Source: JABFRG01 sp046351415 | Lineage (GTDB): Bacteria; Myxococcota_A; Polyangia; Polyangiales; Polyangiaceae | Length of the DNA: 64,000 bases | Reading direction: 5' to 3' | Assembly: GCA_046351415.1 (NCBI GenBank) | Contig: JAXLYO010000011.1 | Coordinates: 62,001-126,000, forward strand | In this document: positions 33,563 to 43,356 of the stretch, piece by piece | How the letters are laid out: every line of letters starts with the position of its first letter | Position numbering within the stretch: position 1 is the stretch's first letter | Notes under the pieces: model-generated | Told to the model about the DNA's origin: nothing | The model's input: the letters and a program-made list of their open reading frames with translations, nothing else | Databases searched by the model: none | Translations under genes and position numbers: made by a program

Positions 33563-35023
33563 ATGAATCGTCGCTCCACTCTCTTCCTCGTCTCGGGGCT
33601 CGTCCTCGCGGTGGCTTGTGCGACTGCGGATGGGCAAAATTCGGGCCCTGATGGCGGCATTTCGCCGGGCAGCGACGCCGGGGTCGAAGGCGGGCAGTCC
33701 GCGGCCCCGATTTACCTCGCGCCCGAGCCCCAACGGCCTGGCGATCCCCAAAAAGGGTACAGCGCGCTCGTCAACAATCCCTACGTTCCGTGCGGTATCC
33801 CGAAGACAGCCTATGCGAAGGTCTTCGGTCCCGCCGGCGAGGCCGACCGCATCCCGGGCCGAGAGGGGAAGAACGTCGACCTCCCCTACAACTTCACGTC
33901 GTTCACGACCAAGGAGAACGTCGAGGTCATCACCTCGAACTGCCTCACCTGCCATGCAGGCCGCATCAATGGAAAGCTGGTCGTCGGGCTTGGGGCCGCC
34001 GATGGCGACTTCACCGCAACGCCCGGCTCTCAAAAGAACGTGTTCACGGCGGTCGGCCAGTTCGTCGAGACCGAGGCCGAGCGCGCCGAGTGGCTCAAGT
34101 GGAAAGAGCGCGTTACCTCCATCGTCGAGTACTCGCATCTCGAGACGCGCGGTCCGAACCCCGCCGACGAATTCACCGGCATTCTCTTTGCACATCACGA
34201 CCCGAAAACGCTCGCATGGATTTCTTCCCCTCCGAACCTCCCTCAGCCCTCGGACGTTCCGGTCGACGTTCCGCCGTGGTGGCGCATGGCCAAGAAGAGC
34301 AGCATGTTCTACGTCGGCGGTGGCCGAGGTGATCATGCGCGGCATATGATGACGGCCTCCATCCTCTGCATCTCATCGGTCGAAGAAGCGAAAGCGATCG
34401 ATGCGTACTTCGGTGATGTGAACGCCTACATCTCGACGCTCGCGGCCCCAAAGTACCCGTTCCCCATCGACGAAGCACTCGCCGCGAAGGGACGCACCGT
34501 GTTCGAGGCGACCTGCTCCCGTTGTCACGGAACCTATGGCGACAAGCCGACGTACCCGAACCTCCTCGTACCACTCGCCGACGTTCGTACGGACGCTCTC
34601 TTGGCTTCCGGTACCGCGCAGTTCACGAAGCCTCTCGTTGATTGGCATGCCGCCTCGTTCTTCGGCGAGATCTCCCGGCTCGAGCCATTGGAGGGCTATG
34701 TTCCGCCGCCGCTCGACGGTATTTGGGCGACCGCACCTTTCCTCCACAATGGTTCGGTGCCGACGATTGCGGCGCTGCTCGACAGCAAGACCCGCCCCAC
34801 CTACTGGTCTCGCTCGTTCGACTCGAATGACTTCGACCCGGTTGCGCTCGGTTGGAAACATACGGTTCTCTCCGAAGGCAAAGAGGGAGCGGCGAGCGCC
34901 AAGGACAAGGCCGCCATCTACGACACGACGCATCCAGGGTACGGAAATGGCGGGCACACCTACGGTGACGCGCTGACGCCGTCCGATCGCGCAGCGGTCA
35001 TCGAGTACCTGAAGAAGCTCTGA
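33563..35023 (+). CDS. Diheme c-type cytochrome, RoxA-like
   Basis: 486 residues with a signal ending in LAVAC (possible lipoprotein). Two haem c sites, CLTCH (127-131) and CSRCH (318-322), are placed as in the RoxA / diheme peroxidase-like family, and the typical ATAPFLHNGSVPTIAALLDS.TRP motif follows the second haem. Family members include the rubber dioxygenase RoxA and many uncharacterised periplasmic oxidases. Substrate is unknown here. It is divergent from the gene at 32,591 and stands alone. Confidence 0.8.
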   Translation: MNRRSTLFLVSGLVLAVACATADGQNSGPDGGISPGSDAGVEGGQSAAPIYLAPEPQRPGDPQKGYSALVNNPYVPCGIPKTAYAKVFGPAGEADRIPGREGKNVDLPYNFTSFTTKENVEVITSNCLTCHAGRINGKLVVGLGAADGDFTATPGSQKNVFTAVGQFVETEAERAEWLKWKERVTSIVEYSHLETRGPNPADEFTGILFAHHDPKTLAWISSPPNLPQPSDVPVDVPPWWRMAKKSSMFYVGGGRGDHARHMMTASILCISSVEEAKAIDAYFGDVNAYISTLAAPKYPFPIDEALAAKGRTVFEATCSRCHGTYGDKPTYPNLLVPLADVRTDALLASGTAQFTKPLVDWHAASFFGEISRLEPLEGYVPPPLDGIWATAPFLHNGSVPTIAALLDSKTRPTYWSRSFDSNDFDPVALGWKHTVLSEGKEGAASAKDKAAIYDTTHPGYGNGGHTYGDALTPSDRAAVIEYLKKL

Positions 35024-35095
35024 CGCACCTGTGGGTGCGGCGGCGCGGCTTTCTTGTTCCGCGCAACCGCAGAGTGGTAGCCTCCGTGCACCCAC

Positions 35096-35842
35096 ATGTA
35101 TTCTACACGTCACGTTGCTACGTCCACCACCGCGCTGGTCACACTGTCCTTTTTGGCGCTCGGTCCGGCCGTAGGCTGCAAGAAGGGCGACAAAGAAGGT
35201 GCCGATGCCGCGCCGACTGCCTCTGCAACCGCGAGTGCTTCCGCGCCCGTAGCGAGTGCGACGGCGTCCGCTACGGCGAAGCCGCCGCTTCCCATGGGGC
35301 CGCCCGCCGATCCGTTCAAACTCGTCGACGCGCCCTCGGCGAAAGACGTCACGAAGGGTCCGGTCGTCGGGTCCGCGAACGGCCACAAGTTCGAAGCCAA
35401 GGCGATTGTCGTCGAAGCGGGCTACAACGGATGGGAGATGACGATCACCGATACGGCCCCGACTTCGCCTACGGGGTACGTCTCCGGGACCGAGTACATC
35501 AAGATCACGTTCAGCAAGGACGAGCTGGCCCTCAAGTCGAAGAAGTTCTCGAAGCCCATGAAGTATGGTGACGGGTTTTTCCAGATCATCCGTACGACCG
35601 ACCCGTCCGGCACGACGAGCTGGAACGCCGACAACGCCTACTACATCGAATTCACCTCGTGGGACGTGAAGCCTTTCGACCCGAATGCCCGCGGTTCGCA
35701 GGTCGCGGGCAAGGCTTCAGGCAAGGTGTACGTCGTCTACAAGGCAACCTCAGCCGATTTCAAGAACTCAGGCGCTTCGGGCGAGTTCAAGGACATTCCG
35801 GTCCGCTATTCGTCGTCGCCGTTCTGGACCAAGAAGAAGTAG
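35096..35842 (+). CDS. Lipoprotein of unknown function
   Basis: 248 residues; signal and lipobox LGPAVGC, then a Ser/Ala/Thr-rich low-complexity linker. The globular part (FKLVDAPSAKDV ... GYNGWEMTITDTAP ... YYIEFTSWDVKPFD) is beta-rich with no recognised domain. It is separated by about 70 bp from the cytochrome gene and about 55 bp from the acyltransferase gene, all on the same strand, so they may form a loose transcription unit. Confidence 0.7.
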   Translation: MYSTRHVATSTTALVTLSFLALGPAVGCKKGDKEGADAAPTASATASASAPVASATASATAKPPLPMGPPADPFKLVDAPSAKDVTKGPVVGSANGHKFEAKAIVVEAGYNGWEMTITDTAPTSPTGYVSGTEYIKITFSKDELALKSKKFSKPMKYGDGFFQIIRTTDPSGTTSWNADNAYYIEFTSWDVKPFDPNARGSQVAGKASGKVYVVYKATSADFKNSGASGEFKDIPVRYSSSPFWTKKK

Positions 35843-35898
35843 AAGGAACGGCGAAGCTGACCAAATTATGACAGACGCCGGGCGGTTGTCGGCTAACC

Positions 35899-36549
35899 AT
35901 GCGCCCCATGGGACCGCTGAAACGCGCAAAGAAAGTCATTGGAAAGACCTGGCTTAAGGCATTCGGCTGGACAGTCGATGGTGAAGCACCGGGCGTGAAC
36001 AAGGCCGTCGTGCTGGCGGCTCCGCACACCTCCAATTGGGACTTTCCGTTCACCTTGGCCGTAACTTGGGCGCTCGGCGTCGACATTGCATGGCTCGGAA
36101 AGCGCCAGATGTTTCTTCCGGGGTTTCGTCGCATCCTCAAGTCCATCGGCGGCATTCCGGTCGATCGGAGCGCGAAACACAATCTCGTCTCGCAGGTCGC
36201 CGACAAGATCAAAGCGTCGGACGAGCTCTTCGTCATCGTTCCTCCGGAAGGAACACGTGCGACGGTCGGTCGCTGGAAGACCGGCTTCTACTACATCGCC
36301 GTCGAAGCCAACGTTCCCATCGTCATGGGTTATCTCGACTTCGAGAAGAAGAAGGGTGGTTTCGGCACGCTCCTCTATCCCACCGGTGATCTCGATCACG
36401 ATGCCGTCGCGATTCGTGCATTCTACAAGGATATCAAGGGTAAACGCCCCGACCTCTTCACTGAAGTGAAGTTTGCCGAAAAAGACAAGGCGGCGCCGCC
36501 GGCACGCGAGCCCGCCCGCGCGACATCGCTGTCAAATCCGCCGCTCTGA
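35899..36549 (+). CDS. PlsC-like acyltransferase (1-acylglycerol-3-phosphate type)
   Basis: 216 residues. Lysophosphatidic-acid-acyltransferase blocks are clear: HTSNWD (HX4D catalytic motif), GIPVDRS, PPEGTR (acceptor-binding) and VPIVMGYLDF. It lacks long N-terminal membrane helices, like the short group of bacterial 'acyltransferase, glycerolipid type' proteins. It should transfer an acyl chain to a phospholipid precursor or another lipid at the inner membrane. Translation probably starts at 35899; an ATG three codons later is possible. Confidence 0.8.
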   Translation: MRPMGPLKRAKKVIGKTWLKAFGWTVDGEAPGVNKAVVLAAPHTSNWDFPFTLAVTWALGVDIAWLGKRQMFLPGFRRILKSIGGIPVDRSAKHNLVSQVADKIKASDELFVIVPPEGTRATVGRWKTGFYYIAVEANVPIVMGYLDFEKKKGGFGTLLYPTGDLDHDAVAIRAFYKDIKGKRPDLFTEVKFAEKDKAAPPAREPARATSLSNPPL

Positions 36550-36570
36550 CGAGGGCGGTGGCAAATCCGC

Positions 36571-37665
36571 TCAGTAGCCGCGCGTCGCGAGTTCGCTTGC
36601 GAGGTTGCGGAAGAAAATTTTGTGGTCGAAGAGCGTGTAGGCGTCGGCCTTGCTCTTCTTCTTTTGGCCGACTTCCTGGAGGTGATCGGCTGGATAGCAG
36701 CCGCGGAAGTTGCCCCACTTTGCGCTGGCGACGGTCACCATGCCGTCTTGCGGGACGGAGCCGCCGCGCCCGACCATCACCGAGCCTGCGGTGAGCGACG
36801 AATCCATGAAATCTGCGCGACCGATGGAACCGAAGTACTTGCCCTCGCATGCCGAGAGCACGAGGTCCTGCGAGTCACGGTAACGCGGACCGCCGACGGC
36901 TCGGCTCACGCCTGCCCAAGACTGGTAGTACACGCGCGGGTCGTTCGGGGTTTGGACGGCAAACGACGCTGCGTTCTTTTCGGAGAGCGACTCCATGGCA
37001 GCGCGAATGTCGCTGCCTTCCGCGAGGTCTTCTTGCGTGAACGTCTTGCCGAAGCACGCCATCAACGAGTTGAGGGCGAGGGCTGCTTTGCCACCGCTAT
37101 CCGGAAGAATCTTGAGCGCGTAGTCGGCGACCGCGGTGCCACGGTGCGGAGATGAAATCGTCGTGAGGGAAGCGATGCGGTCACCGTAGCCGAGCTTCGA
37201 AATGAGATAGCGACTGTCGAGGCCTCCCATCGAGTGTGCCACCAGATTGACCTTCGTGCGTGCGAGGCAGCCCGGGTCTTGCGGGAAGCGCTTGTTGCAG
37301 AAGGCGGTACGTGCGTCGTCGATTTGCCGCGCGAGGCTCGCTGCGCGCTTCGGGACGCCAGCGAAGGGCTCGACCTCCGAAAGGGCAACGAACTGTCCGT
37401 CCTTCTCCAGCGTCTCTTTGACCTGGTAGTACGACCACGAGTTCGTCGTCGAAGCATTGAAGCCGTGATGCAACACGAAGGGGTATTGCGCCTTCTTGAC
37501 CGCCGAGAGGGTAAACGGAGCTTTCGCCTGGGTGACGTCGTCGTTTGCCGCGCACGTGTCTTCGTCGGCGCAATCGGGCTCTGGGGCGTCGCTACCGCAA
37601 CCCACCACGGCGCCTCCAACGAGGAGGAGAAAGCCGAGAGAGAGCGAAGACGAGAGCAAGCGCAT
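36571..37665 (-). CDS. Secreted triacylglycerol lipase-like lipoprotein
   Basis: 364 residues; lipobox GGAVVGC. Alpha/beta-hydrolase with LHHGFNAS (oxyanion region), AHSMGG (nucleophile elbow, Ser), and a C-terminal conserved His/Asp region (VTVASAKWGN...; FDHKIFFRNLA). The layout, including ISSPHRGTAVADY after the elbow, is that of bacterial family I lipases (Pseudomonas/Burkholderia type). It likely hydrolyses triglycerides at the cell surface. It converges with the acyltransferase gene. Confidence 0.82.
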   Translation of the reverse strand: MRLLSSSLSLGFLLLVGGAVVGCGSDAPEPDCADEDTCAANDDVTQAKAPFTLSAVKKAQYPFVLHHGFNASTTNSWSYYQVKETLEKDGQFVALSEVEPFAGVPKRAASLARQIDDARTAFCNKRFPQDPGCLARTKVNLVAHSMGGLDSRYLISKLGYGDRIASLTTISSPHRGTAVADYALKILPDSGGKAALALNSLMACFGKTFTQEDLAEGSDIRAAMESLSEKNAASFAVQTPNDPRVYYQSWAGVSRAVGGPRYRDSQDLVLSACEGKYFGSIGRADFMDSSLTAGSVMVGRGGSVPQDGMVTVASAKWGNFRGCYPADHLQEVGQKKKSKADAYTLFDHKIFFRNLASELATRGY

Positions 37666-37746
37666 GTGGACCCATCATAGTACACGCGATCCGTCCCGCA
37701 ACAATCCACCCCTTGCATTCATGCAAGTCGAGTTTGCAGATCGCGT

Positions 37747-39543
37747 TCAGTGTCGCCAGTGTTTTCCCTGATGACCGAGCGTCATGGTGGGGGCGGGGAG
37801 GACCGACCCATAAAGCTTGCTCCACGCTTTCGCAGCTGCGGTTCGGAGCTCCGCGTCCGTCTTGGCGTAGAGGAGCACGACGAGCGAGCTCACGGCCCCG
37901 CGTTGAATGTATCCTGAAACGACCAGGGGATATTGCGCATCGGCAATTCCGAACTCCTCCGCCAGCGCCTCGAGGAGGACGATCGCCGTCGTGCAATACG
38001 CATCACCCCACGCGTCGCGATCGAGCACCGAGCGAAGAATGGAGAGGATCGACATCTTCGGCATGCTTCCTTCGAAGGCCATCTCCGAAAGGTAAGCGCT
38101 CGTCTCATCCCACACGCGAACGGGCATGGTCCCGAAGATGGGCTTGTCGCTCGCACTGAAACCGGTGCGCTTGGCGATCTCCGAGGGAATCTTGATCTGC
38201 TCACATGGCGTGTCCCACTGGCACTCTTTCGTGCGTTGCGCATCGAAACGATGCTGCAGTTCGTGGCGTGCCACGTCGCGTGCGAATCGATCGCGCAGCG
38301 ATTCGAATGTCGCGATCATGTGTTTGCTCTGCAGCGCATCGTGCACGTTGTCCCATTCGGTGCGCGATGCTGCGGGGACGAGGAGCCACAGGTCTTTGAC
38401 GTAGTCGGCTTCCGGAATGAGTCGGTCCGGCGGGTGAAGCATGATTCGTTGCGAAGCGAGCTCTGTTCTCCACTTCGCGACAATCTTTCTTCGCTTCGCG
38501 AGCAATTCTCCCAATGCGGCCAAGCTCTCCCTGTCCGCCGCGTTCACGAAGCTCTCGCGAACCATGCGGGCCGAGCGCTGTTCGATATCCTCCTGCCAGG
38601 CCTTCTTGGCGTCTCGACTCGCATCATCGATGAGCTCGACTTTCTCGCCGTTCGAGAGGGCAGGAAGCACATCCCGAATCAAAAATGACTCGATTTGGTC
38701 GTAGAGTACGAGCGCCGCGTCCGCCTCGCGATGGGTATAGCCCATGGCAGCTTTCGTGATGTTCAAACGGTCGAGTCGCCACAGAAAGACGATGCGCTCC
38801 GATGCGAAGCCTGGAGCCGAAGCGTGGTCTTCACGTTCGATGTAGTACGAATAGATGATCGGCTTCTTTGGCGCCCACAGCTTGGTGTCGAGGTAGAAAG
38901 GAAGACCACGGTCTTGGAGGGCGCGATTGACGTTGCGCGTCTCGACATAGAGGCGCGGCATCGTCGTGGAGTCGTCCGCCGCAGTCTCGTAGGCACCGAA
39001 GAAGCGTTCGAAGGCGAGCGTCGTCGAGTCACCGAGCTTGCCGCGATCGATCGCAAATACGCGTGCGACGGATTGCTCTGGACCGAAGCGTTCTCCCGAA
39101 GTGACGCGCGTGACGTGGTTCGTGAGGTTCGCGTGGAGCGACCGACCCACCCCCATCCGCGTAGGGTCGAAGGGCTTCATCGCGGTTCGCACGAGCAGGA
39201 CCACGAATGGCGTCGCGCCCAAGAGTAGACACAGAAGCAGCGTGAACAGGGGCAGCCCGCGGCCCTTGGGTTTCGGAACGCGGTTCCATGCGGCGAGGAC
39301 GGATGCCTCGTCGTCGAGGTCTACGGGGTCTTCGGACCTCCCGCTGGCGCCGAGGATGCGCGCCACTCTGGCGACATGGACGGCTTCGACCTTGTTCGTT
39401 CGAACATGGGCTTCACGAAGGCGCGTTTCTGCCGAGCGACGAAAGAATCGCCGGAGGAGGCGCTCTTCCTTGCGCGCGGCGTCTTCGACATTGTCGGCTT
39501 GCCCGGAGGCGAGATCTTCAAGAATGCGTTCAGTGGCAGACAT
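37747..39543 (-). CDS. Membrane protein with an HExxH motif, possible metalloprotease
   Basis: 598 residues. An amphipathic N-terminal segment of about 95 residues (possible cytosolic domain) is followed by one transmembrane helix (about 97-119) and a large extracytoplasmic domain. This contains HELQH at 427-431 with a downstream DETSAYLSE (E480 or E487), the arrangement of a gluzincin-type zinc peptidase (HExxH plus a distant Glu). Elsewhere it is highly charged and matches no family I know. An upstream gene is divergent. Activity is inferred from the motif alone. Confidence 0.6.
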   Translation of the reverse strand: MSATERILEDLASGQADNVEDAARKEERLLRRFFRRSAETRLREAHVRTNKVEAVHVARVARILGASGRSEDPVDLDDEASVLAAWNRVPKPKGRGLPLFTLLLCLLLGATPFVVLLVRTAMKPFDPTRMGVGRSLHANLTNHVTRVTSGERFGPEQSVARVFAIDRGKLGDSTTLAFERFFGAYETAADDSTTMPRLYVETRNVNRALQDRGLPFYLDTKLWAPKKPIIYSYYIEREDHASAPGFASERIVFLWRLDRLNITKAAMGYTHREADAALVLYDQIESFLIRDVLPALSNGEKVELIDDASRDAKKAWQEDIEQRSARMVRESFVNAADRESLAALGELLAKRRKIVAKWRTELASQRIMLHPPDRLIPEADYVKDLWLLVPAASRTEWDNVHDALQSKHMIATFESLRDRFARDVARHELQHRFDAQRTKECQWDTPCEQIKIPSEIAKRTGFSASDKPIFGTMPVRVWDETSAYLSEMAFEGSMPKMSILSILRSVLDRDAWGDAYCTTAIVLLEALAEEFGIADAQYPLVVSGYIQRGAVSSLVVLLYAKTDAELRTAAAKAWSKLYGSVLPAPTMTLGHQGKHWRH

Positions 39544-39711
39544 GGCGGACGTACGGTGGAAGGGTCACGAGAAGAGCGCGCTTCCTCCGCGAAGTCGCAG
39601 GAAATCGACCGGTCGCGTGGAACCCACGCTGCGGGTCTTTGTTCGGAGCATTTTTTGGGCATAGGATACGACCCGTGAACGTTCCAATCCTCGGATGGGC
39701 AGAGGCATGAC

Positions 39712-40560
39712 GTGACGGAGGGGCAGCCGGACGCGTGTCGCTTTTGTCTTCTGGAAGCCCCACCGCTTTCTTTCGACCACGAGCCCGTTTGTGCGCTGTG
39801 TGAGCGCGCCGAATCGGCTGAGCTCGATCGGCCCATCCCGTGGTTTCGCACCGAGTCGTCTTTCATCGAGGCCCTGGCGAGGTGGCAACAGCGCGCGGGG
39901 TTCGAGTCTCTTGAGGCGTTCATTCCCGCCACGTTCGTCCACGACAACGTTCGCTCTCTTTACGAGGCGCACGTGCGCGGCGAAGTGCTTGAGCTCGTAT
40001 CTGACCCGTTTGGCTTCGCCGGGGGCGTCGTGCATGACCGCGCCGACTCGGAGGAGGCCGCCCCGGTGACCGCTCGCCTGTCGATTGTGCCGCTCATTTC
40101 CCGCGAGCAGGAGTCCTCCGCCAAGCTCATTCAGGTCGCACCTTCGTTGCGAAGTCGCGCCCCCCTGTATCCGCTGGCGAGCGTGGCTGCAGCCGACGGT
40201 CTCGTCAGCGTCGACGAGCGATGGTTCCTCGACGAATGCTTGAAGCGCTACGGTGAGCCTCCCGCAAGAGAGGACGAGATCCGGGTCTATCCGCCCCTCG
40301 ACTGGGCTTCCTCCGTTCCCGTCGCCCTTCGGCCTCAGGTCGCTTTCGACATGTGCACCCTCGCCATGATCGACGGGCTGCCCGACGCAGCAGAAGCTCG
40401 CATGATATATGCATATTGCATTGAGTGGCGCATCCCTACGGAAGAGGCTCGCAAGTACCTCATCCAGCTCCAGCACAAGAATACTTCGCTCTCTCGTCGC
40501 CTATGGCTTCGCATCCGCGACTATCTCTTGCCGGGGCGTTGGGAAAATACGCAACTATGA
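39712..40560 (+). CDS. Zinc-finger plus TerB-like domain protein
   Basis: 282 residues; GTG start. The N-terminus contains CRFCLLE ... CALCERAE, a CXXC pair that could bind zinc. From about residue 155, YPLASVAAADGLVSVDERWFLDECLKRYG has the 'adG.vs..E...l' signature of TerB-like helical domains, commonly linked to envelope stress functions. It lies 46 bp before the MoxR gene and is probably the first gene of that operon. Confidence 0.65.
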   Translation: MTEGQPDACRFCLLEAPPLSFDHEPVCALCERAESAELDRPIPWFRTESSFIEALARWQQRAGFESLEAFIPATFVHDNVRSLYEAHVRGEVLELVSDPFGFAGGVVHDRADSEEAAPVTARLSIVPLISREQESSAKLIQVAPSLRSRAPLYPLASVAAADGLVSVDERWFLDECLKRYGEPPAREDEIRVYPPLDWASSVPVALRPQVAFDMCTLAMIDGLPDAAEARMIYAYCIEWRIPTEEARKYLIQLQHKNTSLSRRLWLRIRDYLLPGRWENTQL

Positions 40561-40606
40561 ACACGACGTCCCGCGGCTCTGAACCCTCCCCGAACACCGA
40601 GTACCC

Positions 40607-41671
40607 ATGAATACGCTTCCCCCTGCACCGCCAGCGCCACCCGCGGCCCCGCTCGCACCGATGCATCCTTCGCCCGAAGGTGCGTCGCGCCCCGCCATGC
40701 CGACGCCCCACCAGAGCTCGAGCCATCTCGCGGCCGCTGCAGAGCAGGTGAATCGCTGCGCCGAGCAAGCCCGGCTCGTGCATCGCAACATTGCACAAGT
40801 GATTCTCGGAAAGGACGACGTCATCGAGCGCGTGCTCTGGGCCATTGCCGCGGGTGGTCACGTCCTCTTTCGCGACGTACCGGGCGTCGGCAAGACGATG
40901 CTCGCCAAGGCCTTTGCCGCGAGCGTGTCTGGCGTGTTCAGGCGCGTGCAGTTTACACCGGACATTCTCCCGATGGACATCACCGGGTCGAACGTCTTCA
41001 ACATGCGCAGCAAAGCCTTCGAGTTCGTGAGGGGGCCCGTGTTCACGAACGTGCTTCTGGCCGACGAAATCAATCGCGCACCCCCAAAGACACAGTCTGC
41101 TCTCCTCGAGGTCATGGAAGAGCGGCAAGTTACGGTCGAAGGCGTCACGCACAAGATTCCACCGCCCTTCGTTGCGCTCGCGACCATGAATCCGCTCGAC
41201 GACGAAGGCACGTACGCGCTGCCGGCGGCGCAGATGGACCGCTTCATGATGATGCTGTCCATCGGATACCCACCTGCCGCAGCTGAAGAGCAAATGCTCG
41301 AAGTGCACCTTGCGCCGAATCCGGTGCTCGGGGACATCGCATCGGTCGTAACGATGGATGACGTGCTCAACTGGCAAACGACGAGCAAGCGCATCTACGT
41401 TTCACCGGAGATTCGCCACTACATCGTGACCTTCATGGGGGCCATTCGCCAGGATGCCCGAAACCTACGCTCGATCTCACCGCGCTCGAGCTTGCTGCTG
41501 GCAAGGGCATGCCAAGCGCGCGCGATGTTCAGCGGGCGGCACTTCGTCCACCTCGACGACGTGAAGGTGCTCGCGCCCGACGTCCTTGGTCACCGCATCA
41601 TGACGGGCGACTCCAGCGTGGGTCGCGAACTCGTCTTGCAGTGGCTTTCGCGGGTGCCAGCGCCGGCATGA
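40607..41671 (+). CDS. MoxR-family AAA+ ATPase
   Basis: 354 residues. Walker A DVPGVGKTM, Walker B VLLADEINRAPPKTQSALLEVMEE, sensor 1 ATMNPLDDEGTYALPAAQMDRF. MoxR ATPases act as chaperone-like partners of DUF58/VWA-domain proteins, as encoded by the next gene, which overlaps the stop through ATGA at 41668-41671. An Ala/Pro-rich N-terminal tail of about 40 residues is unusual for the family. Confidence 0.9.
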   Translation: MNTLPPAPPAPPAAPLAPMHPSPEGASRPAMPTPHQSSSHLAAAAEQVNRCAEQARLVHRNIAQVILGKDDVIERVLWAIAAGGHVLFRDVPGVGKTMLAKAFAASVSGVFRRVQFTPDILPMDITGSNVFNMRSKAFEFVRGPVFTNVLLADEINRAPPKTQSALLEVMEERQVTVEGVTHKIPPPFVALATMNPLDDEGTYALPAAQMDRFMMMLSIGYPPAAAEEQMLEVHLAPNPVLGDIASVVTMDDVLNWQTTSKRIYVSPEIRHYIVTFMGAIRQDARNLRSISPRSSLLLARACQARAMFSGRHFVHLDDVKVLAPDVLGHRIMTGDSSVGRELVLQWLSRVPAPA

Positions 41672-43356
41672 CCTTCCTGCGCCTACTCCGCGCAGGGTTT
41701 CATTCGACTCTGCTCTTCGTCCTGCCGTGGGTTCTCGGGCTCGCGGCAGGCGCGGTCTTCGACATTGGCGAAGTCACGGAGACGGGTGCGTCGTTCTTCT
41801 TCTATTTCATGCTGGTGGCGCTACCGCTGCTCTTCATGCAGCTCGTGTCGATCGTCGTGCGCGTGCGTCGTGAGACTCGGGCACAAGCCTCGTTCGGTCG
41901 TCGCGGCTTTTCTGTGTTGGTGGAGGCCATCGACAAGCACGCGCGTCTCCTCACGGGACGAGGGCTCGGTATGGTCATGGGAGCCTCGATCGCCCTTCTT
42001 TGCGCGCTCGGCGTCAAGTGGGGTCAGTTCGCAGTCATGGCCGTTGCGGGCCTTGGGCTTCTCTACATGTGCGTGACAGCCGCGACGGTTGCGTCCGCCT
42101 TCTCCATCCTTTCTTTTCACGAGAGGCCGGAGCGAACGAAGCGAGCGCAAGGGAAGATCGAGCGCCGCATGGTTCCGCCGCTCGTGACTGTGGGCGACCC
42201 CGCGCAAGAGGAGTTCACGCTCTCGCGGGTTCCGATCCCGCCGCTCTACCGCCTGCACATTTCCGAGTCGTTGCCGGAACGTCTTGGGGGCGAGACTCGT
42301 TTCGCCCTCGATCGCCATGCGTCGCGCGAAGCCGTGACGGTGCGGGCGCCGCTCATGCAGACGCTACGAGGCGTCTACGAGTTCGGCCCCGCGGAGATCG
42401 CCTACGAGGACATCTTTGGGCTCACACGCGTTACCGTCGCCTCGCTCGCGCGGGTCGGCCTTCGCGTGCTCCCAAGGCTGACGCCCATCATCTTCTCCAA
42501 GAATCCGAAAGACACGAGCCAAGGCGAAGGGCCCTTCAGCAAGCACGTGCGCTTCCCGACGGACGACTATTACCGCATCCGGGAATACCTGCGCGGCGAC
42601 GACGTTCGTCGCATCCATTGGAAGCGATCCATCCAGCTTGGCGCTCTGCAGCTTCGTCTACCGGAGACGCTGCCGTACAGGCCGCAAGAAATCACACTCG
42701 CACTCGATACGTATTTGCCGCCACAGCTCGATGCTCAGTCGAATCATGTGCAAGATACACTGGATATGCTGGTGGAAGGCTGGCTGAGCCTCGCACGGTC
42801 GCTCGTGGAGCGCGGCGAAAAGGTCATGCTGCTCGTGGCCGCATGGAATGGGCATAGCTACGAGGTTCGCTCGCTTCCGGCAAAACGCGGCGAGATTTCG
42901 CGCTGGCGCTCGTTGGGCGCAGAGGTGCGTTGGCAATCGGTCATCGGGCCGGCGCAGCTCGTGGCCATCCATCGAGGCGAAGGCATGCAGGGGGCGTCTC
43001 GGTCGGGTACGAAGGCGGTGTCGAGCATGCTCTGGGCAAGCGCTGGCTTCACGCCGGTCCCGCCGCCCGAAGGCCCGGACGGCTGCGTCGTGTGGGTCGA
43101 CGCCGGCGCGTTCTCCATCGCTCCCGTCAAAGAACGTGGGGTTTTCCGCCGCATGCTCGCATATCCGTTTCCGGCGGGCTCCGACGAAAACCGTATCAAA
43201 TGGGGGGCGCTCTTCTCCGCAAAGAAGCCCGAAGCGATCACGCTCGCCGAACTGCGGCGACACGTGGACTTCTCGCTTGGAACCATGCGCAGTCAAGGCA
43301 TCCGCATCTATCCGCTGCGAAGGCGTGGCGCAGCGCTCGTCCTCGGAGGTGCATGA
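41668..43356 (+). CDS. DUF58-domain membrane protein
   Basis: 562 residues from ATG 41668, overlapping the MoxR stop. Two pairs of N-terminal transmembrane helices (about 8-70 and 95-135) precede a DUF58 domain with its hallmark YYRIREYLRGDDVRRIHWKRS. MoxR-DUF58 pairs are widely conserved and thought to assist assembly of enzyme complexes or envelope functions. The following membrane protein starts in its stop (ATGA). Confidence 0.85.
   Translation: MTFLRLLRAGFHSTLLFVLPWVLGLAAGAVFDIGEVTETGASFFFYFMLVALPLLFMQLVSIVVRVRRETRAQASFGRRGFSVLVEAIDKHARLLTGRGLGMVMGASIALLCALGVKWGQFAVMAVAGLGLLYMCVTAATVASAFSILSFHERPERTKRAQGKIERRMVPPLVTVGDPAQEEFTLSRVPIPPLYRLHISESLPERLGGETRFALDRHASREAVTVRAPLMQTLRGVYEFGPAEIAYEDIFGLTRVTVASLARVGLRVLPRLTPIIFSKNPKDTSQGEGPFSKHVRFPTDDYYRIREYLRGDDVRRIHWKRSIQLGALQLRLPETLPYRPQEITLALDTYLPPQLDAQSNHVQDTLDMLVEGWLSLARSLVERGEKVMLLVAAWNGHSYEVRSLPAKRGEISRWRSLGAEVRWQSVIGPAQLVAIHRGEGMQGASRSGTKAVSSMLWASAGFTPVPPPEGPDGCVVWVDAGAFSIAPVKERGVFRRMLAYPFPAGSDENRIKWGALFSAKKPEAITLAELRRHVDFSLGTMRSQGIRIYPLRRRGAALVLGGA

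Noticed and set aside
37712..37727. CTTGCA-TTCA-TGCAAG as a terminator
   Set aside because: Stem of only 6 bp without a T-run; it could be a weak operator, but evidence is too thin.
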